Assembly (NCBI GenBank): GCA_036478595.1
Contig: JAZGEF010000039.1
Coordinates: forward strand, 111,803-175,802
Reading direction: 5' to 3'
DNA length: 64,000 nt
From: Granulosicoccus sp036478595
GTDB lineage: Bacteria; Pseudomonadota; Gammaproteobacteria; Granulosicoccales; Granulosicoccaceae
Within the stretch, counting starts at the first letter, position 1. Every line of letters begins with the position of its first letter. The notes under the pieces are model-generated. The model searched no databases and was not told the origin of the DNA. It saw nothing but the letters and a program-made list of their open reading frames with translations. Made by a program: the position numbers and the translations under genes. Shown here piece after piece: positions 9,193 to 18,287 of this stretch.

Positions 9193-9798
9193 GTGCCGGG
9201 TGACTCCATCAAGTTCGAACTAATAGTTGGTTTGGGCAATCCTGACAGTGAATACGAGCAAACACGGCACAATGCCGGTTTCTGGTTTGTTGATCAGCTA
9301 GCCTCACAGCTGGGTGCTACGTTTAGCCCGGATAAAAAATCACATTCGATGGTGGCCAAGGCAATGGTTAATGACCGAGCGGTGTACTTGCTTAAGCCAT
9401 ACAACTACATGAACAATAGCGGCCAGGGTTATGCGGCAATCAGCCGTTTTTATAAAATTGAGCATGAGAAGATTCTGGTGGCGCATGATGAATTGGATTT
9501 ACCTCCCGGTTTAGTGAAGATTAAAAAGGGCGGTGGACACGGCGGCCATAATGGTTTGCGCGATATTTTTGCCAAAACTGGGCAGCGGAACTTTTGGCGT
9601 TTGCGCATCGGCATTGGCCACCCCGGCGACAAAAATGCAGTATCAGGCTACGTACTTAAACGGGCCTCCAGCGACGACCAACGCCTGATTGATGAAGCAT
9701 TGGATATATCGTTACGCGAAGCTAATACAATTATTGATGGCGATATCAACGTTGCAACCAAAACGTTGCACAGTCATAAACCGAGTGAGCAGCAGTGA
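9193..9798 (+). CDS. pth: Peptidyl-tRNA hydrolase
   Basis: Pth releases tRNA from peptidyl-tRNAs that drop off the ribosome. The 201-residue protein has the signature LIVGLGNPDSEYEQTRHNAGF with catalytic His26, the segment LLKPYNYMNNSG, the conserved Asp in VAHDELDLPPG and the tRNA-binding GGGHGGHNGLRDI. The start is GTG at 9193; alignment to the family's short N-terminus supports it. It is followed within 10 bp by ychF, the common pairing. Confidence 0.97.
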   Translation: MPGDSIKFELIVGLGNPDSEYEQTRHNAGFWFVDQLASQLGATFSPDKKSHSMVAKAMVNDRAVYLLKPYNYMNNSGQGYAAISRFYKIEHEKILVAHDELDLPPGLVKIKKGGGHGGHNGLRDIFAKTGQRNFWRLRIGIGHPGDKNAVSGYVLKRASSDDQRLIDEALDISLREANTIIDGDINVATKTLHSHKPSEQQ

Positions 9799-9807
9799 GC
9801 AAAAAAT

Positions 9808-10899
9808 ATGGGTTTTAAATGCGCCATCGTTGGTATGCCTAATGTGGGCAAATCAACCTTGTTCAACGCCTTGACCAAAGCTGAAATTGCGGCCGAGAAT
9901 TATCCATTTTGTACCATCGAGCCCAACGTCGGCATTGTGCCGGTGCCTGATCCGCGCCTTGAAGCTTTGGCTGAGATTGTGAGCCCTGAACGCATACTGC
10001 CAACAACAATGGAGTTTGTTGACATCGCCGGATTGGTGGAGGGCGCCTCCAAAGGAGAAGGCTTGGGCAATAAATTTTTAGCCAACATCCGCGAAGCTGA
10101 CGCAATTGCTCACGTCGTGCGTTGCTTTGCCAATGACGATGTCATCCACGTGAGCGGCAAGGTTGACCCGGTTGATGATGCAGACACGATCAATACTGAA
10201 TTATTGCTAGCGGATATGGAAACCATGGATAAAGCGATACTGCGCATTGCCAAGATGGCTAAGTCATCCAACAAAGATGCGATTGCTGAAAAAGCATTTA
10301 TGGAAACACTTGCCGCAGCATTAGGCGAGGGTAAGCCTGCACGCACTATTGAACAGAACGACCAAGAGCGGGCATGGTCCAAGCATTATCATCTTCTAAC
10401 GATTAAGCCGATGGTGTACATTGCAAATGTTGATGAGGAAGGTTTCGAGAACAATCCGATGCTCGATAGTTTGATCGAAAAAGCCAACACGGAAAGTGCG
10501 CAAGTTGTGCCGGTATGTGCAGCGATAGAATCTGAAATCGTACAGTTAGAAGACGACGAAAAACAAGATTTCTTATCCGAAATGAATTTAACCGAGCCTG
10601 GGCTCAACCGTGTTATTCGAGCGGGCTATACCTTGTTGGGTTTGCAGACCTTCTTCACTGCGGGTGAAAAAGAGGTTCGAGCCTGGACTGTGCGTGAAGG
10701 TTCAACAGCGCCTCAAGGCGCTGGCCGTATCCACACAGACTTTGAAAAAGGCTTTATTCGCGCCGAAGTAGTTGGCTACGATGACTACGTCACCAACAAA
10801 GGTGAAAACGGTGCCAAGGATGCCGGCAAATGGCGCTTGGAAGGTAAAGAGTACCTAATGCAGGAAGGCGACGTGGTGCATTTTCGTTTTAATGTTTAA
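9808..10899 (+). CDS. ychF: Ribosome-binding ATPase YchF (Obg family)
   Basis: YchF is an Obg-family P-loop protein that prefers ATP and binds ribosomes and stress-response factors. The 363-residue protein has the G1 motif GMPNVGKS at residues 8-15, the G3 region DIAGLVEGASKGEGLGN, a central coiled-coil insertion and a C-terminal TGS domain ending GDVVHFRFNV. The N-x-x-E type replacement of the usual NKxD (VYIANVDEEG) agrees with the family's ATP preference. The gene directly follows pth and ends 7 bp from the convergent EamA gene. Confidence 0.96.
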   Translation: MGFKCAIVGMPNVGKSTLFNALTKAEIAAENYPFCTIEPNVGIVPVPDPRLEALAEIVSPERILPTTMEFVDIAGLVEGASKGEGLGNKFLANIREADAIAHVVRCFANDDVIHVSGKVDPVDDADTINTELLLADMETMDKAILRIAKMAKSSNKDAIAEKAFMETLAAALGEGKPARTIEQNDQERAWSKHYHLLTIKPMVYIANVDEEGFENNPMLDSLIEKANTESAQVVPVCAAIESEIVQLEDDEKQDFLSEMNLTEPGLNRVIRAGYTLLGLQTFFTAGEKEVRAWTVREGSTAPQGAGRIHTDFEKGFIRAEVVGYDDYVTNKGENGAKDAGKWRLEGKEYLMQEGDVVHFRFNV

Positions 10900-10906
10900 C
10901 GAAGGC

Positions 10907-11806
10907 TTATCGCTGATTGCCACGCCTAGATAAGGCAACACCAATTAGGATTAATGCTAGTGCCAACCAGGCATTGGCGGATAATCGTTCACCAAGAAAC
11001 ACTACGCCAAAGAACACACCGATCACGGGTATCAAAAAGTTGATCTGCCCAAAGAATGACGCACCTTGGCGATCAATAATCACCAGTATCATTAATGTAC
11101 CCAACGCGGTTGGGCCAATGGCAAGTACTAATAACGAAAGGTTCGCAGCCTGCGATGGCCTCATTGCCCACGGTTGTTCAATTAATACCAACGGCACAAA
11201 TAAAATGACCGCCGCCAACATCAGTGCTGCCATCACTGACTTACGCGGATGGCCTACCAATTCTTTGGTGATGATGGCATTAACGGCATAGCAAGTTGCT
11301 GCTAGCACGATGGCGAGTTGTCGTAGCGTTTCATCGCCGATCGCGCCTAGGGCATCGATACCAATTAACACCATCACACCAATCAAACCAAGCGCAACAC
11401 CCAGCACCTTGTAGCGATTAAGGCGTTCGTCATGGGTGAAAAACTGCGCAAGCATAATTGTGACAAGTGGCATGATGGCCATAAAGATGGCCGCCAAACC
11501 TGCTTCCACTTTTATCTGCCCCCAACCAATGAGTGAAAACGGCAAGACGTTGCCAAAGAAGGCAGACGCGAACACATACCCCCATACCCGCTTACCCATG
11601 GGAAGGCGTTGTCCATAGAGCTTCATCACGAGAAATAGGATCACCAGAGCCATAGTTACACGCAACGCCGCCAGTGTTATCGGTGGAATCTCCCGCACAG
11701 CTATACTGGTAAAGGTAAAACTAGAACCGAACATCAGCGCCAGACCCAACAGCCAGGCATAGTCAGTGAAGGTGGGCGATTGTTTAGTGGTGGGTCGTTG
11801 ATCCAT
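10907..11806 (-). CDS. EamA/DMT-family permease
   Basis: A 299-residue integral membrane protein with about ten hydrophobic helices arranged as two EamA repeats. Each repeat carries family features: GSSFTFTSIAVREIPPITLAALR in the first half and ATCYAVNAIITKELVG followed by a GQINFLIPVIGVFFGVVFLGE stretch in the second. DMT members export or exchange amino acids, drugs or metabolites across the inner membrane; the substrate cannot be predicted here. It is convergent with ychF and divergent from the dehydratase-like gene; no operon partner is seen. Confidence 0.88.
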   Translation of the reverse strand: MDQRPTTKQSPTFTDYAWLLGLALMFGSSFTFTSIAVREIPPITLAALRVTMALVILFLVMKLYGQRLPMGKRVWGYVFASAFFGNVLPFSLIGWGQIKVEAGLAAIFMAIMPLVTIMLAQFFTHDERLNRYKVLGVALGLIGVMVLIGIDALGAIGDETLRQLAIVLAATCYAVNAIITKELVGHPRKSVMAALMLAAVILFVPLVLIEQPWAMRPSQAANLSLLVLAIGPTALGTLMILVIIDRQGASFFGQINFLIPVIGVFFGVVFLGERLSANAWLALALILIGVALSRRGNQR

Positions 11807-11936
11807 CAGCGGGGCTCATTAGGTGCGTGGTGATTGTACCTTTGTTCCGGATGTCTTAGGATCTAGTCGCCACCACCCAGTGGGCTCGGCGCCGTCTGCG
11901 GCGAGTCCACACAAAACAACAATGCAAACAATAACT

Positions 11937-12893
11937 ATGAGCAGCGCTCCAACACTTCCCGATTTCCACGAAGTCAGCCAAGCACGAGCCCGCATAGCGG
12001 CCTATGTGCACGTTACGCCCGTACATAGGTCGGCAAATCTATCCTCATTGGCTGGCTGCAAGCTATTCTTCAAATGCGAGAACTTGCAAAAGACAGGAGC
12101 GTTTAAAGTGCGCGGCGCATGCAATGCCGTTTTCTCGTTGACAGAGGAGCAACTGAGCAATGGAGTTATAACTCATTCTTCTGGCAACCATGCCATGGCA
12201 CTCAGTTATGCAGCAGCGCAACGCGGCACCACCGCTACCGTCATCATGCCCAGTGATTCATTGGCGTCAAAAAAGAATGCGGTAAAAGCCTACGGCGGCG
12301 CTTTAATAGAGTGCGAACCAACGCTCGATGCACGCGAGTCAACTATGTTGGCTACACAAGCTAAAAGTAACGCAACGTTTGTGCACCCTTATAACGATCC
12401 ATTGGTGATAGCAGGGCAGGCTACGTGCGCTGCTGAGTTTCATGAGCAAGTACCCGGGCTTGATATTCTTGTTGCACCGATTGGTGGCGGTGGCATGTTG
12501 TCCGGTAGTTGTATCAGCAGCAATGGGCTATCACCCGATACACGCATTATCGCAGCAGAGCCAAGAGCCGCCGACGATGCCTACCAATCGTTCCAGGCTG
12601 GCAAATTAATCGAGCTCCCCAGCCCTACGACGATTGCTGATGGCCTTAAAACCAATCTGGGCAGCCTTACCTGGCCCTGTATCCGGGATAATGTCAGTGA
12701 CATTCTTACGGTCTCCGAGGAGGAGATCATCAAAGCCACTAGATTGATTTGGGAACGGCTTAAAATGGTGGTAGAGCCCAGCTCAGCCGTGGTGCTGGCA
12801 GCGGTGTTGAAGTACCCCAACGCCTTCAAAAATCAGCGAGTGGGCCTCATCCTTACCGGCGGAAATGTCGATATCGACCAACTTCCGTGGTGA
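11937..12893 (+). CDS. Threonine dehydratase / serine racemase-type PLP enzyme
   Basis: A fold-type II PLP enzyme of about 318 residues without the regulatory ACT domain of biosynthetic IlvA. The PLP-binding lysine is Lys57 in KTGAFKVRGA, and the phosphate-binding glycine loop is in APIGGGGMLSG. The SSGNHAMALSYAA segment binds the substrate carboxylate. It therefore resembles catabolic threonine dehydratase, serine racemase or hydroxyaspartate dehydratase; these cannot be separated by eye. The open frame extends up to a GTG at 11823, but family N-termini begin close to LPDFHEV, so ATG 11937 (or 11922) is preferred. No clear Shine-Dalgarno is visible. Confidence 0.88.
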   Translation: MSSAPTLPDFHEVSQARARIAAYVHVTPVHRSANLSSLAGCKLFFKCENLQKTGAFKVRGACNAVFSLTEEQLSNGVITHSSGNHAMALSYAAAQRGTTATVIMPSDSLASKKNAVKAYGGALIECEPTLDARESTMLATQAKSNATFVHPYNDPLVIAGQATCAAEFHEQVPGLDILVAPIGGGGMLSGSCISSNGLSPDTRIIAAEPRAADDAYQSFQAGKLIELPSPTTIADGLKTNLGSLTWPCIRDNVSDILTVSEEEIIKATRLIWERLKMVVEPSSAVVLAAVLKYPNAFKNQRVGLILTGGNVDIDQLPW

Positions 12894-12928
12894 ACATGCG
12901 CGAACTGCTGGTAGCTGCGCATAACAGC

Positions 12929-12957
12929 TTGACACTGAAGCCAAAACTGGCGAAAAT
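12929..12957 (+). promoter_or_regulatory. Sigma-70 promoter for tRNA-Met
   Basis: A perfect -35 TTGACA (12929-12934) is followed after 17 bp by GAAAAT (12952-12957; four of six match the -10 consensus). The predicted start is about 10 bp before the tRNA. Confidence 0.55.
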
Positions 12958-12974
12958 CAGCGGCTTGCTTCGGC

Positions 12975-13051
12975 GGCTACATAGCTCAGTTGGTTAGAGC
13001 ACAACACTCATAATGTTGGGGTCCCTAGTTCGAATCTAGGTGTAGCCACCA
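12975..13051 (+). tRNA. tRNA-Met, elongator (anticodon CAT)
   Basis: A 77-nt tRNA with acceptor arms GGCTACA/TGTAGCC, discriminator A and encoded CCA. The anticodon stem CAACA/TGTTG encloses CTCATAA, giving anticodon CAT. The D arm is GCTCAGTTGGTTAGAGC and the T arm is CCTAG-TTCGAAT-CTAGG. The overall sequence resembles E. coli metT rather than the initiator (the first acceptor pair is G-C) or the lysidine-modified Ile tRNA. Confidence 0.95.
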
Positions 13052-13074
13052 TTTTCCCCGCTAAAATGGTCGTG

Positions 13075-14034
13075 TTAACTTGCGCGCCTCACCTGATCGC
13101 TAACGTTCTCGTTAGCGTTAATGGCTTCGATTAACTCAGCCAATACCTCATCTGCACGATCATTGTCTATCTGACAAGTGCCAGCGGCATCGTGTCCACC
13201 ACCGCCGTTTTTCAGCATTAGTTCGCCAATATTGGTTTTACACGATCGATCGAATATAGATTTGCCAGTGGCAAACACTGTGTTCTGGTTTTTGAAGCCA
13301 TTCATTTGATGGATTGAAATATTGCACTGAGGGAAGATGGCGTAGATATGAAAACGGCTTCCAGGATAGATAGTTTCTTCATTGCGCAAGTCCAGCACCA
13401 CTAGGTTTCCATGCACGGTGCCGCAACGGCGTAGTTGGTCTTCAAATGCAGGTTTGTGCTCTTGATAAAGTGCAACACGCTCCTGTACGTCTGGCAACTG
13501 CAGTATCCCGTCTATGCTCATTGTTCTGCATTTTTCAATCAATTCCATCATGAGTTGATAGTTAGAAATGCGGAATTCGCGGAATCGACCCAAACCAGTT
13601 CGAGAATCCATCAGTAGATTGAGCAGTTCCCAATTCCTTGGATTAAGCACTTCATCCATGCTGAACTGAGCCGCATCAGCTTTATCAACCGCTTCCATCA
13701 TATCGTTCCAGACTGTTGGAAATGCAGAATTACCGCCATAGTGTTTCCACACTACGCGGGCAGCTGAATCTGCGTGTGCGTCCATGATGTAGTTTTCAAC
13801 GTTTACATCGTTGCGCAGGGTTTCAGATTCATGATGATCAAACACTAAATGTGCGCCTTCAACAAATGGCAGATTGGTTGTTATATCGCAAGAGGTGATG
13901 TCGACTTTGCCATCCTGCATGTCTTTAGGGTGCACAAACGCGATATCATCGATTAAATCTAAATGCGTCAGCAGTACAGCGCACACGAGGCCGTCGAAGT
14001 CGCTGCGAGTGACGAGTCTGTATTTTGCTTCCAT
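13075..14034 (-). CDS. DHH-family phosphoesterase
   Basis: A 319-residue cytoplasmic phosphoesterase with the DHH domain (metal-binding RSDFDG near residue 14; DHH in VFDHHESE near 67; an Asp in MDAHADSAARV) and a C-terminal DHHA1 substrate domain with GGGGHDAAG. The family includes NrnA oligoribonucleases, c-di-AMP/pAp phosphatases and exopolyphosphatases; this subgroup has no well-defined activity that I can recognise. It stands alone on the minus strand and ends 23 bp from the tRNA-Met. Confidence 0.85.
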   Translation of the reverse strand: MEAKYRLVTRSDFDGLVCAVLLTHLDLIDDIAFVHPKDMQDGKVDITSCDITTNLPFVEGAHLVFDHHESETLRNDVNVENYIMDAHADSAARVVWKHYGGNSAFPTVWNDMMEAVDKADAAQFSMDEVLNPRNWELLNLLMDSRTGLGRFREFRISNYQLMMELIEKCRTMSIDGILQLPDVQERVALYQEHKPAFEDQLRRCGTVHGNLVVLDLRNEETIYPGSRFHIYAIFPQCNISIHQMNGFKNQNTVFATGKSIFDRSCKTNIGELMLKNGGGGHDAAGTCQIDNDRADEVLAELIEAINANENVSDQVRRAS

Positions 14035-14343
14035 GGTAGCTAACCTGTTGTTTTAATCGAATAAGTGAGTTTTATCGACCCGATAGAAGGGGTCTAAAAG
14101 CCAGGTACGCGATAATGGGAACAAGTAGCCTGGTCAGCACGTGATAAGTGTGAAGCAGGCGCATAGGGTTAGCTGTGGCAAGCTGCCTCAACAAGGGTGA
14201 TGAGGAGGGACGTTGATGATGTTGTCGGATGTGTTTGGGAAATGTAAATAATTGAGTTTGAAATTAGTGCTTGGAAGAACACGCTATTGAGCGAAATCGG
14301 AACTCCAGCCGAAAGACTCGCAACTTACCTCGAGCAACGCACC
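14035..14343. other. Intergenic stretch, 309 bp
   Basis: I see no convincing gene, RNA or repeat in this stretch. It separates the start of the DHH phosphoesterase gene from the end of the solute-binding protein gene, so it should hold the promoter of the former. Confidence 0.6.
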
Positions 14344-15054
14344 TTATCTAACAATTAGATCGATCTCAGCATTTGTAAATCCAAATTTGTGCATCATGGC
14401 TCGATGATCATCTGAACCAAGATAAGTCTGCAGGAAGCTATTAACTTCGTCGCAGAGTGTTGCGTCTTGTAAGCTGAAAGCAAACGATCCGAACGCGGCT
14501 TGTTTTTCTGCTACTGGCACTGTTACCACTTCAAGCCCACTTTCTTTCTTAAGTTCGATATATCCCGTGTGCGCTCGACCAACGCTTGCATAGGCATCGA
14601 CTTCCTCAGCTAACACGGCATTCGCTGCACCGGTGTAAGTCTCATACACTTTGAGATTGTCGTCGTTTACGCCAAACTCAACCGCCGATTGATGTTGTAC
14701 TTGATCGCGAATTACAGCAAGCGAGCAATCATCTAGCAGTGCAATGGATTGGTAGCCAGCCAATGCCTTGGGATTTCCTGTTTGTACCAACAAGCCATCA
14801 GGCAATGCCCAAATGGGTTTGCTAAATAACGCGAGCTTTTTTCGGTCATCGTTAGCGAATAAACCAGTGGTCATTCTCCAGTGTCCTTCTGCTAGCCCGG
14901 GAAGCAATTCGGCAAATTCTGTTTCGATGGGTTCGAATGTGCCCAGTTCAAGTTCATGAAATACTACTTTTGCTAATTCAACATCTGTACCCGTGATGTT
15001 TCCGCCCGGGTTTCGGTGGTTGAATGGTGGTTCTATTAGGTAGGCGAATTTCAT
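14344..15054 (-). CDS. Leaderless solute-binding-protein-like (SBP_bac_3) protein
   Basis: A 236-residue protein resembling family 3 extracellular solute-binding proteins: MKFAYLIEPPFNHRNPGGNITGTDVELAK at the start, an ELLPGLAEGHWRMTTGLFANDDRKK segment typical of amino-acid-binding proteins, and a C-terminal lobe ending with an FGF-type tail. It has no signal peptide and none can be found upstream in frame. A cytoplasmic sensor or binding role is possible, or the signal has been lost. No transporter permease or ATPase genes are nearby. Confidence 0.7.
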   Translation of the reverse strand: MKFAYLIEPPFNHRNPGGNITGTDVELAKVVFHELELGTFEPIETEFAELLPGLAEGHWRMTTGLFANDDRKKLALFSKPIWALPDGLLVQTGNPKALAGYQSIALLDDCSLAVIRDQVQHQSAVEFGVNDDNLKVYETYTGAANAVLAEEVDAYASVGRAHTGYIELKKESGLEVVTVPVAEKQAAFGSFAFSLQDATLCDEVNSFLQTYLGSDDHRAMMHKFGFTNAEIDLIVR

Positions 15055-15063
15055 ATTGGAATT

Positions 15064-15195
15064 GTAACGTTTCCGCGAGAACGTTTTAGAGGTAGTCTAA
15101 TTTTTGTTTAAAATTGAACAGGTAGAGTACCGCAGCGATCGAATGTCTCGCCAGATGTAACAGAGCAACGAAAAACACCCCCGCGGTAACGTTTC
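15064..15195. repeat. GTAACGTTTC repeats upstream of the HNH gene
   Basis: An exact 10-bp repeat GTAACGTTTC occurs at 15064-15073 and 15186-15195; a variant GAACGTTTT lies at 15079-15087. The core AACGTT is palindromic and resembles half of a LacI-family operator. The repeats lie between divergently transcribed genes and may be regulator sites. Confidence 0.35.
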
Positions 15196-15223
15196 AGAGT
15201 TATTCATTCAGCGAATTCATCCT

Positions 15224-15252
15224 TTGACTTTTAAGCTATAAAAATATACAGT
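15224..15252 (+). promoter_or_regulatory. Candidate promoter of the DUF222-HNH gene
   Basis: TTGACT (15224-15229), 17-bp spacer, TACAGT (15247-15252) in an AT-rich stretch; the gene's GGAG Shine-Dalgarno follows about 15 bp later. Overlapping TATA-like hexamers make the exact -10 uncertain. Confidence 0.4.
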
Positions 15253-15279
15253 ATAAATAAATCAACGGAGCGCAATAAC

Positions 15280-16644
15280 ATGGATGCTAACCCAAATTTT
15301 ACTGACACTACTACGCCAGAACTCGAGCAGTCCATCACTAGCCTAACGGCGAATCTAAATGCGGCTGCCTTTGAACAGTTAATGATGATTGCTGAGTTTG
15401 ATACTCGTCAGGGATGGTGTGAGGAGGGTGTACGTAGTTGCGCTCATTGGTTGAATTGGCGTTGCGGTGTATCACTTAATGCAGCACGTGAGAAATTGCG
15501 TGTCGCTCATGCTCTTCAAAATCTACCGAAAACTCGTGAAGCCTTTGCAAGTGGGCGGCTAAGCTATTCTAAGGCGCGTGCGATTACTCGTGTTGGCACT
15601 GAAGACAACGAAGAGTGCCTATTGTCATTTGCTCGGTATGGTTCCGCTAGCCAGTTAGAGAAATCCGTTCGGCTTTATAGAAGGCAATACGTTGGTGAAA
15701 ACGGCGAGATAGTAACACCCTTGGAAGCTGAACGTCAGGCAGCTATGCGTCAACGTGAAAGCCGATTATTAGATACGCGCTGGGATGAGCATGGCTGTTT
15801 AGAGATACGTGCACGGCTAACTCCGGAACAAGGCGCTGTGGTGCTGAAAGCATTGGAGGCTGCGGTACATTCATTAAAAGATGCTGAGGCAGAATCTCAA
15901 CTTAAAGAACCGCCTAAAATTGAAGAGACATATCAAGACCTTTTAGATGGGGCTCACACCTCTAGTGCTCACCAACATCGACGTGCAGATGCACTGATGC
16001 TGATGGCCGGCCAGTCATTGGGGAGTAACTCTACCATCACAAATAGTGACGATCGTTATCAAGTTGTAGTGCATGTCGACAGCCAAGTGTTAGCAGGTGA
16101 GGCTCAACATTTTCCCAATGGAAAGCCTGATTGTTACATCGAAAAAGAAGTGGCCTTATCAGTTGAAACTGCGCGTCGATTAAGTTGTAGTTGCAAGATC
16201 GTCACTGCACTAACTAATGGATCTGAGCCATTAAGTATTGGGCGTAGTGCTCGTGCTATTCCAACTGGTATGCGACGCGCTTTGGCGATTAGGGACGGGC
16301 GGTGCATGTTTCCAGGCTGTGATTGTAATAGACATTTGGATGCTCATCATATTCAGCATTGGTCAAGTGGTGGAGAAACGTCGCTGCATAATCTAGTGGA
16401 GGTCTGTCACTACCATCATGTCAAACTACATGAAGGTGGTTACTCAGTGCAGCGCCTTAGTACTGGTGAGCTGAAATTTTACAAACCTGATGGATCGAAA
16501 CTTAGCGATACACCTGCGCCAATGAAAAGCGATGATCCGCTGCAACCGGGTGATTCAGAGGCATGGTTTTGGAACGGTGATTCGATGGACTACGATGTCG
16601 CTACTTACAGTATTGCAAATGCAACTCGGGTAACTCCTCTCTAA
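15280..16644 (+). CDS. DUF222 domain protein with C-terminal HNH endonuclease motif
   Basis: A 454-residue protein with an N-terminal DUF222 domain (about 20-300, including LNWRCGVSLNAAREKLRVA and the GRLSYSKARAITRV segment) and a C-terminal HNH nuclease domain: RCMFPGCD, HLDAHHIQHWSSGG, NLVEVCHYHHVKLHEGG. The two Cys pairs would hold zinc and HIQHWS..N..H forms the metal active site. This family is widespread in Actinobacteria and scattered in Gammaproteobacteria, often multi-copy, with no agreed function; mobile-element ties have been suggested. Its AT-rich promoter region and isolated position fit acquisition by transfer (inference). It converges with the PDZ gene, overlapping by 4 bp. Confidence 0.88.
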   Translation: MDANPNFTDTTTPELEQSITSLTANLNAAAFEQLMMIAEFDTRQGWCEEGVRSCAHWLNWRCGVSLNAAREKLRVAHALQNLPKTREAFASGRLSYSKARAITRVGTEDNEECLLSFARYGSASQLEKSVRLYRRQYVGENGEIVTPLEAERQAAMRQRESRLLDTRWDEHGCLEIRARLTPEQGAVVLKALEAAVHSLKDAEAESQLKEPPKIEETYQDLLDGAHTSSAHQHRRADALMLMAGQSLGSNSTITNSDDRYQVVVHVDSQVLAGEAQHFPNGKPDCYIEKEVALSVETARRLSCSCKIVTALTNGSEPLSIGRSARAIPTGMRRALAIRDGRCMFPGCDCNRHLDAHHIQHWSSGGETSLHNLVEVCHYHHVKLHEGGYSVQRLSTGELKFYKPDGSKLSDTPAPMKSDDPLQPGDSEAWFWNGDSMDYDVATYSIANATRVTPL

Positions 16645-17567
16645 GGAGTGTCCAGCACTGACCCAAGTGTCACGCCCATAGGCCCGCGTTCAATTGAATA
16701 GAACTGTTGTTCACCCTCATTGCGTAGCACTTCTATATCGATAAACTCACCGCGGTTGCCTTCGCGCGTGGCTTGTTGTATCTCTCTGGTAGTAAATATT
16801 CGCAAACCAGCATAGGAGTAGATTACGTCTCCTGTCTGGATGCCCGCGATAGACGCTGCTGACCCATTGATAACTGAATTGATGATCACTCGGTTATCAC
16901 GCCCAGCATTGATAAGGTATTCGTCATAAGCTTCATCTCCAATCTCCTCACGAATGTTTACTCGCGATTCTTCTAGCTCTTCTAGCTCCTCGTGAAATTC
17001 CTCATATCCTCGATCGCCATCCCTGGTAGCTCTATCAATGAGTTCTAGGCGGGCGAGCTCGAATTGATCGCTGCGCTCGGCGATGCTAGCGATGGTTTGA
17101 TCATCAATTCCAGCGGCTTGCAAACTGCTTTTTCGTTCGTCATCGCTTATGCGGCCAAAGCCGAATGCATTGGTGCTAGTGGTTTCTGAACCAGGAGGTA
17201 GAAAGGTATTACTTGGCTCGGCTAGAGTTTTTTCATCAATTGCCATGCCTTCATATTCTAAGTTGTTTTGTATATTCGATAGCTGATCTTGAAGCGTGGT
17301 TAGTTCTTCGCGCATTGTGTCGCGCTCACGCTTTGATTCGTTTAAGCCATCTCGTAGTTGTTCTATCTCAGCGCGTAATCCTGGTGGTAGTGCTACGTGA
17401 ATTGTGTTGTCGCTGGCAGTAGTGTCGGTCTTGTTGATTTCACTCGTAGACGTTTCATTTGGCTCTGGTGGTTCAACCGCTACCGACTGCTGGCCAACGT
17501 TAAACGACAAATACGAAAAACTGCCTACGGATAGTAGGCAAAGGGCCGCAATAATGCTTTTGTTCAT
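16641..17567 (-). CDS. Membrane-anchored PDZ-domain protein
   Basis: A 308-residue protein with an N-terminal signal anchor (about residues 5-27), an acidic/Thr-rich linker, a heptad-patterned coiled coil (about 55-97: LRAEIEQLRDGLNESKRERD onward) and a C-terminal PDZ domain (about 215-300) marked by INGSAASIAGIQTGDVIYSYAGLRIF. No protease domain is present. It is presumably a periplasmic scaffold or substrate-recognition protein. It is followed in the direction of transcription by nothing else; the VOC-family gene lies just upstream on the same strand with a 12-bp gap, so the two may be co-transcribed. Confidence 0.8.
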   Translation of the reverse strand: MNKSIIAALCLLSVGSFSYLSFNVGQQSVAVEPPEPNETSTSEINKTDTTASDNTIHVALPPGLRAEIEQLRDGLNESKRERDTMREELTTLQDQLSNIQNNLEYEGMAIDEKTLAEPSNTFLPPGSETTSTNAFGFGRISDDERKSSLQAAGIDDQTIASIAERSDQFELARLELIDRATRDGDRGYEEFHEELEELEESRVNIREEIGDEAYDEYLINAGRDNRVIINSVINGSAASIAGIQTGDVIYSYAGLRIFTTREIQQATREGNRGEFIDIEVLRNEGEQQFYSIERGPMGVTLGSVLDTP

Positions 17568-17579
17568 GTGCCTATTTGT

Positions 17580-18215
17580 CTAGTCAATCGTGATCACGCC
17601 GTTAGCCGTTGCCAGCGTAAAGCTCAACGCGGCATCACCTTGTGTGACAGTGGCAAGGTGATCAACGTTCAGTGCTTGTAGCAATTTGATAAAACTTTCT
17701 GAGTTCGGATGGCTTAGGTTTACCGACTGCAGTGTTACGCCTAAGTCCTGATGTGCTGTACTGGGGTGAGGGCCTGGCGACCATTCAATAAACGCAGGTA
17801 ATAAACCGCCCCCGGGCAAGTGCCCATCTGCTGGCACGGTCAAGCGCCAAGAGCGATCACCGCGCGTAAACGTGACTATTTCACCTAACTCTCTAGGGCT
17901 TGCTGCTACGACAGCATCCAGATCATCGGTACCCACCACCCAGCATAATGCTCTTGGGCGTTCGGCGACTCGCTTGTGAGTGGTTGGGTCATCCAGCGTA
18001 AACCAGCGTGTGCGTGATGGAGTAGGTGCGTCTGGGTCGATAGCGATGAGTTCGAAGAAGCTCTCATTGCCTGATTGCATCACTTTGTTATGTGTGCTCA
18101 TTAAATCGTGTTTGCTGCCTACACTAAGCTCGACGCCAAGTGTGGCTTGCATGGCTTTAACCCCTTGCTCGAGAGTGTCGGCGCCGACAGCGAAGTGATC
18201 GATCTTGTATTGCAT
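17580..18215 (-). CDS. VOC/glyoxalase-like domain protein (Glyoxalase_3 type)
   Basis: A 211-residue protein of the vicinal oxygen chelate superfamily. The start YKIDHFAVGADTLEQGVKAMQATLGV is the typical first beta-alpha unit with the metal-ligand His; NKVMQSGNESFFELIAIDP gives the conserved N and E segment. Related proteins are annotated as glyoxalase-like with no assigned substrate. It precedes the PDZ gene on the same strand. A decayed sulfatase gene lies just upstream. Confidence 0.78.
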   Translation of the reverse strand: MQYKIDHFAVGADTLEQGVKAMQATLGVELSVGSKHDLMSTHNKVMQSGNESFFELIAIDPDAPTPSRTRWFTLDDPTTHKRVAERPRALCWVVGTDDLDAVVAASPRELGEIVTFTRGDRSWRLTVPADGHLPGGGLLPAFIEWSPGPHPSTAHQDLGVTLQSVNLSHPNSESFIKLLQALNVDHLATVTQGDAALSFTLATANGVITID

Positions 18216-18287
18216 AAGTGGTTCCGATGTGATGTGCCGACGTTATGGCAGGCAATTATGGCCGATATAATGCGATTTTGACACCAT

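Noticed and set aside
11823..11936. Longer N-terminus of the PLP enzyme from a GTG at 11823
   Set aside because: The added 38 residues have no family similarity and are low in complexity; later ATGs fit homologous starts.
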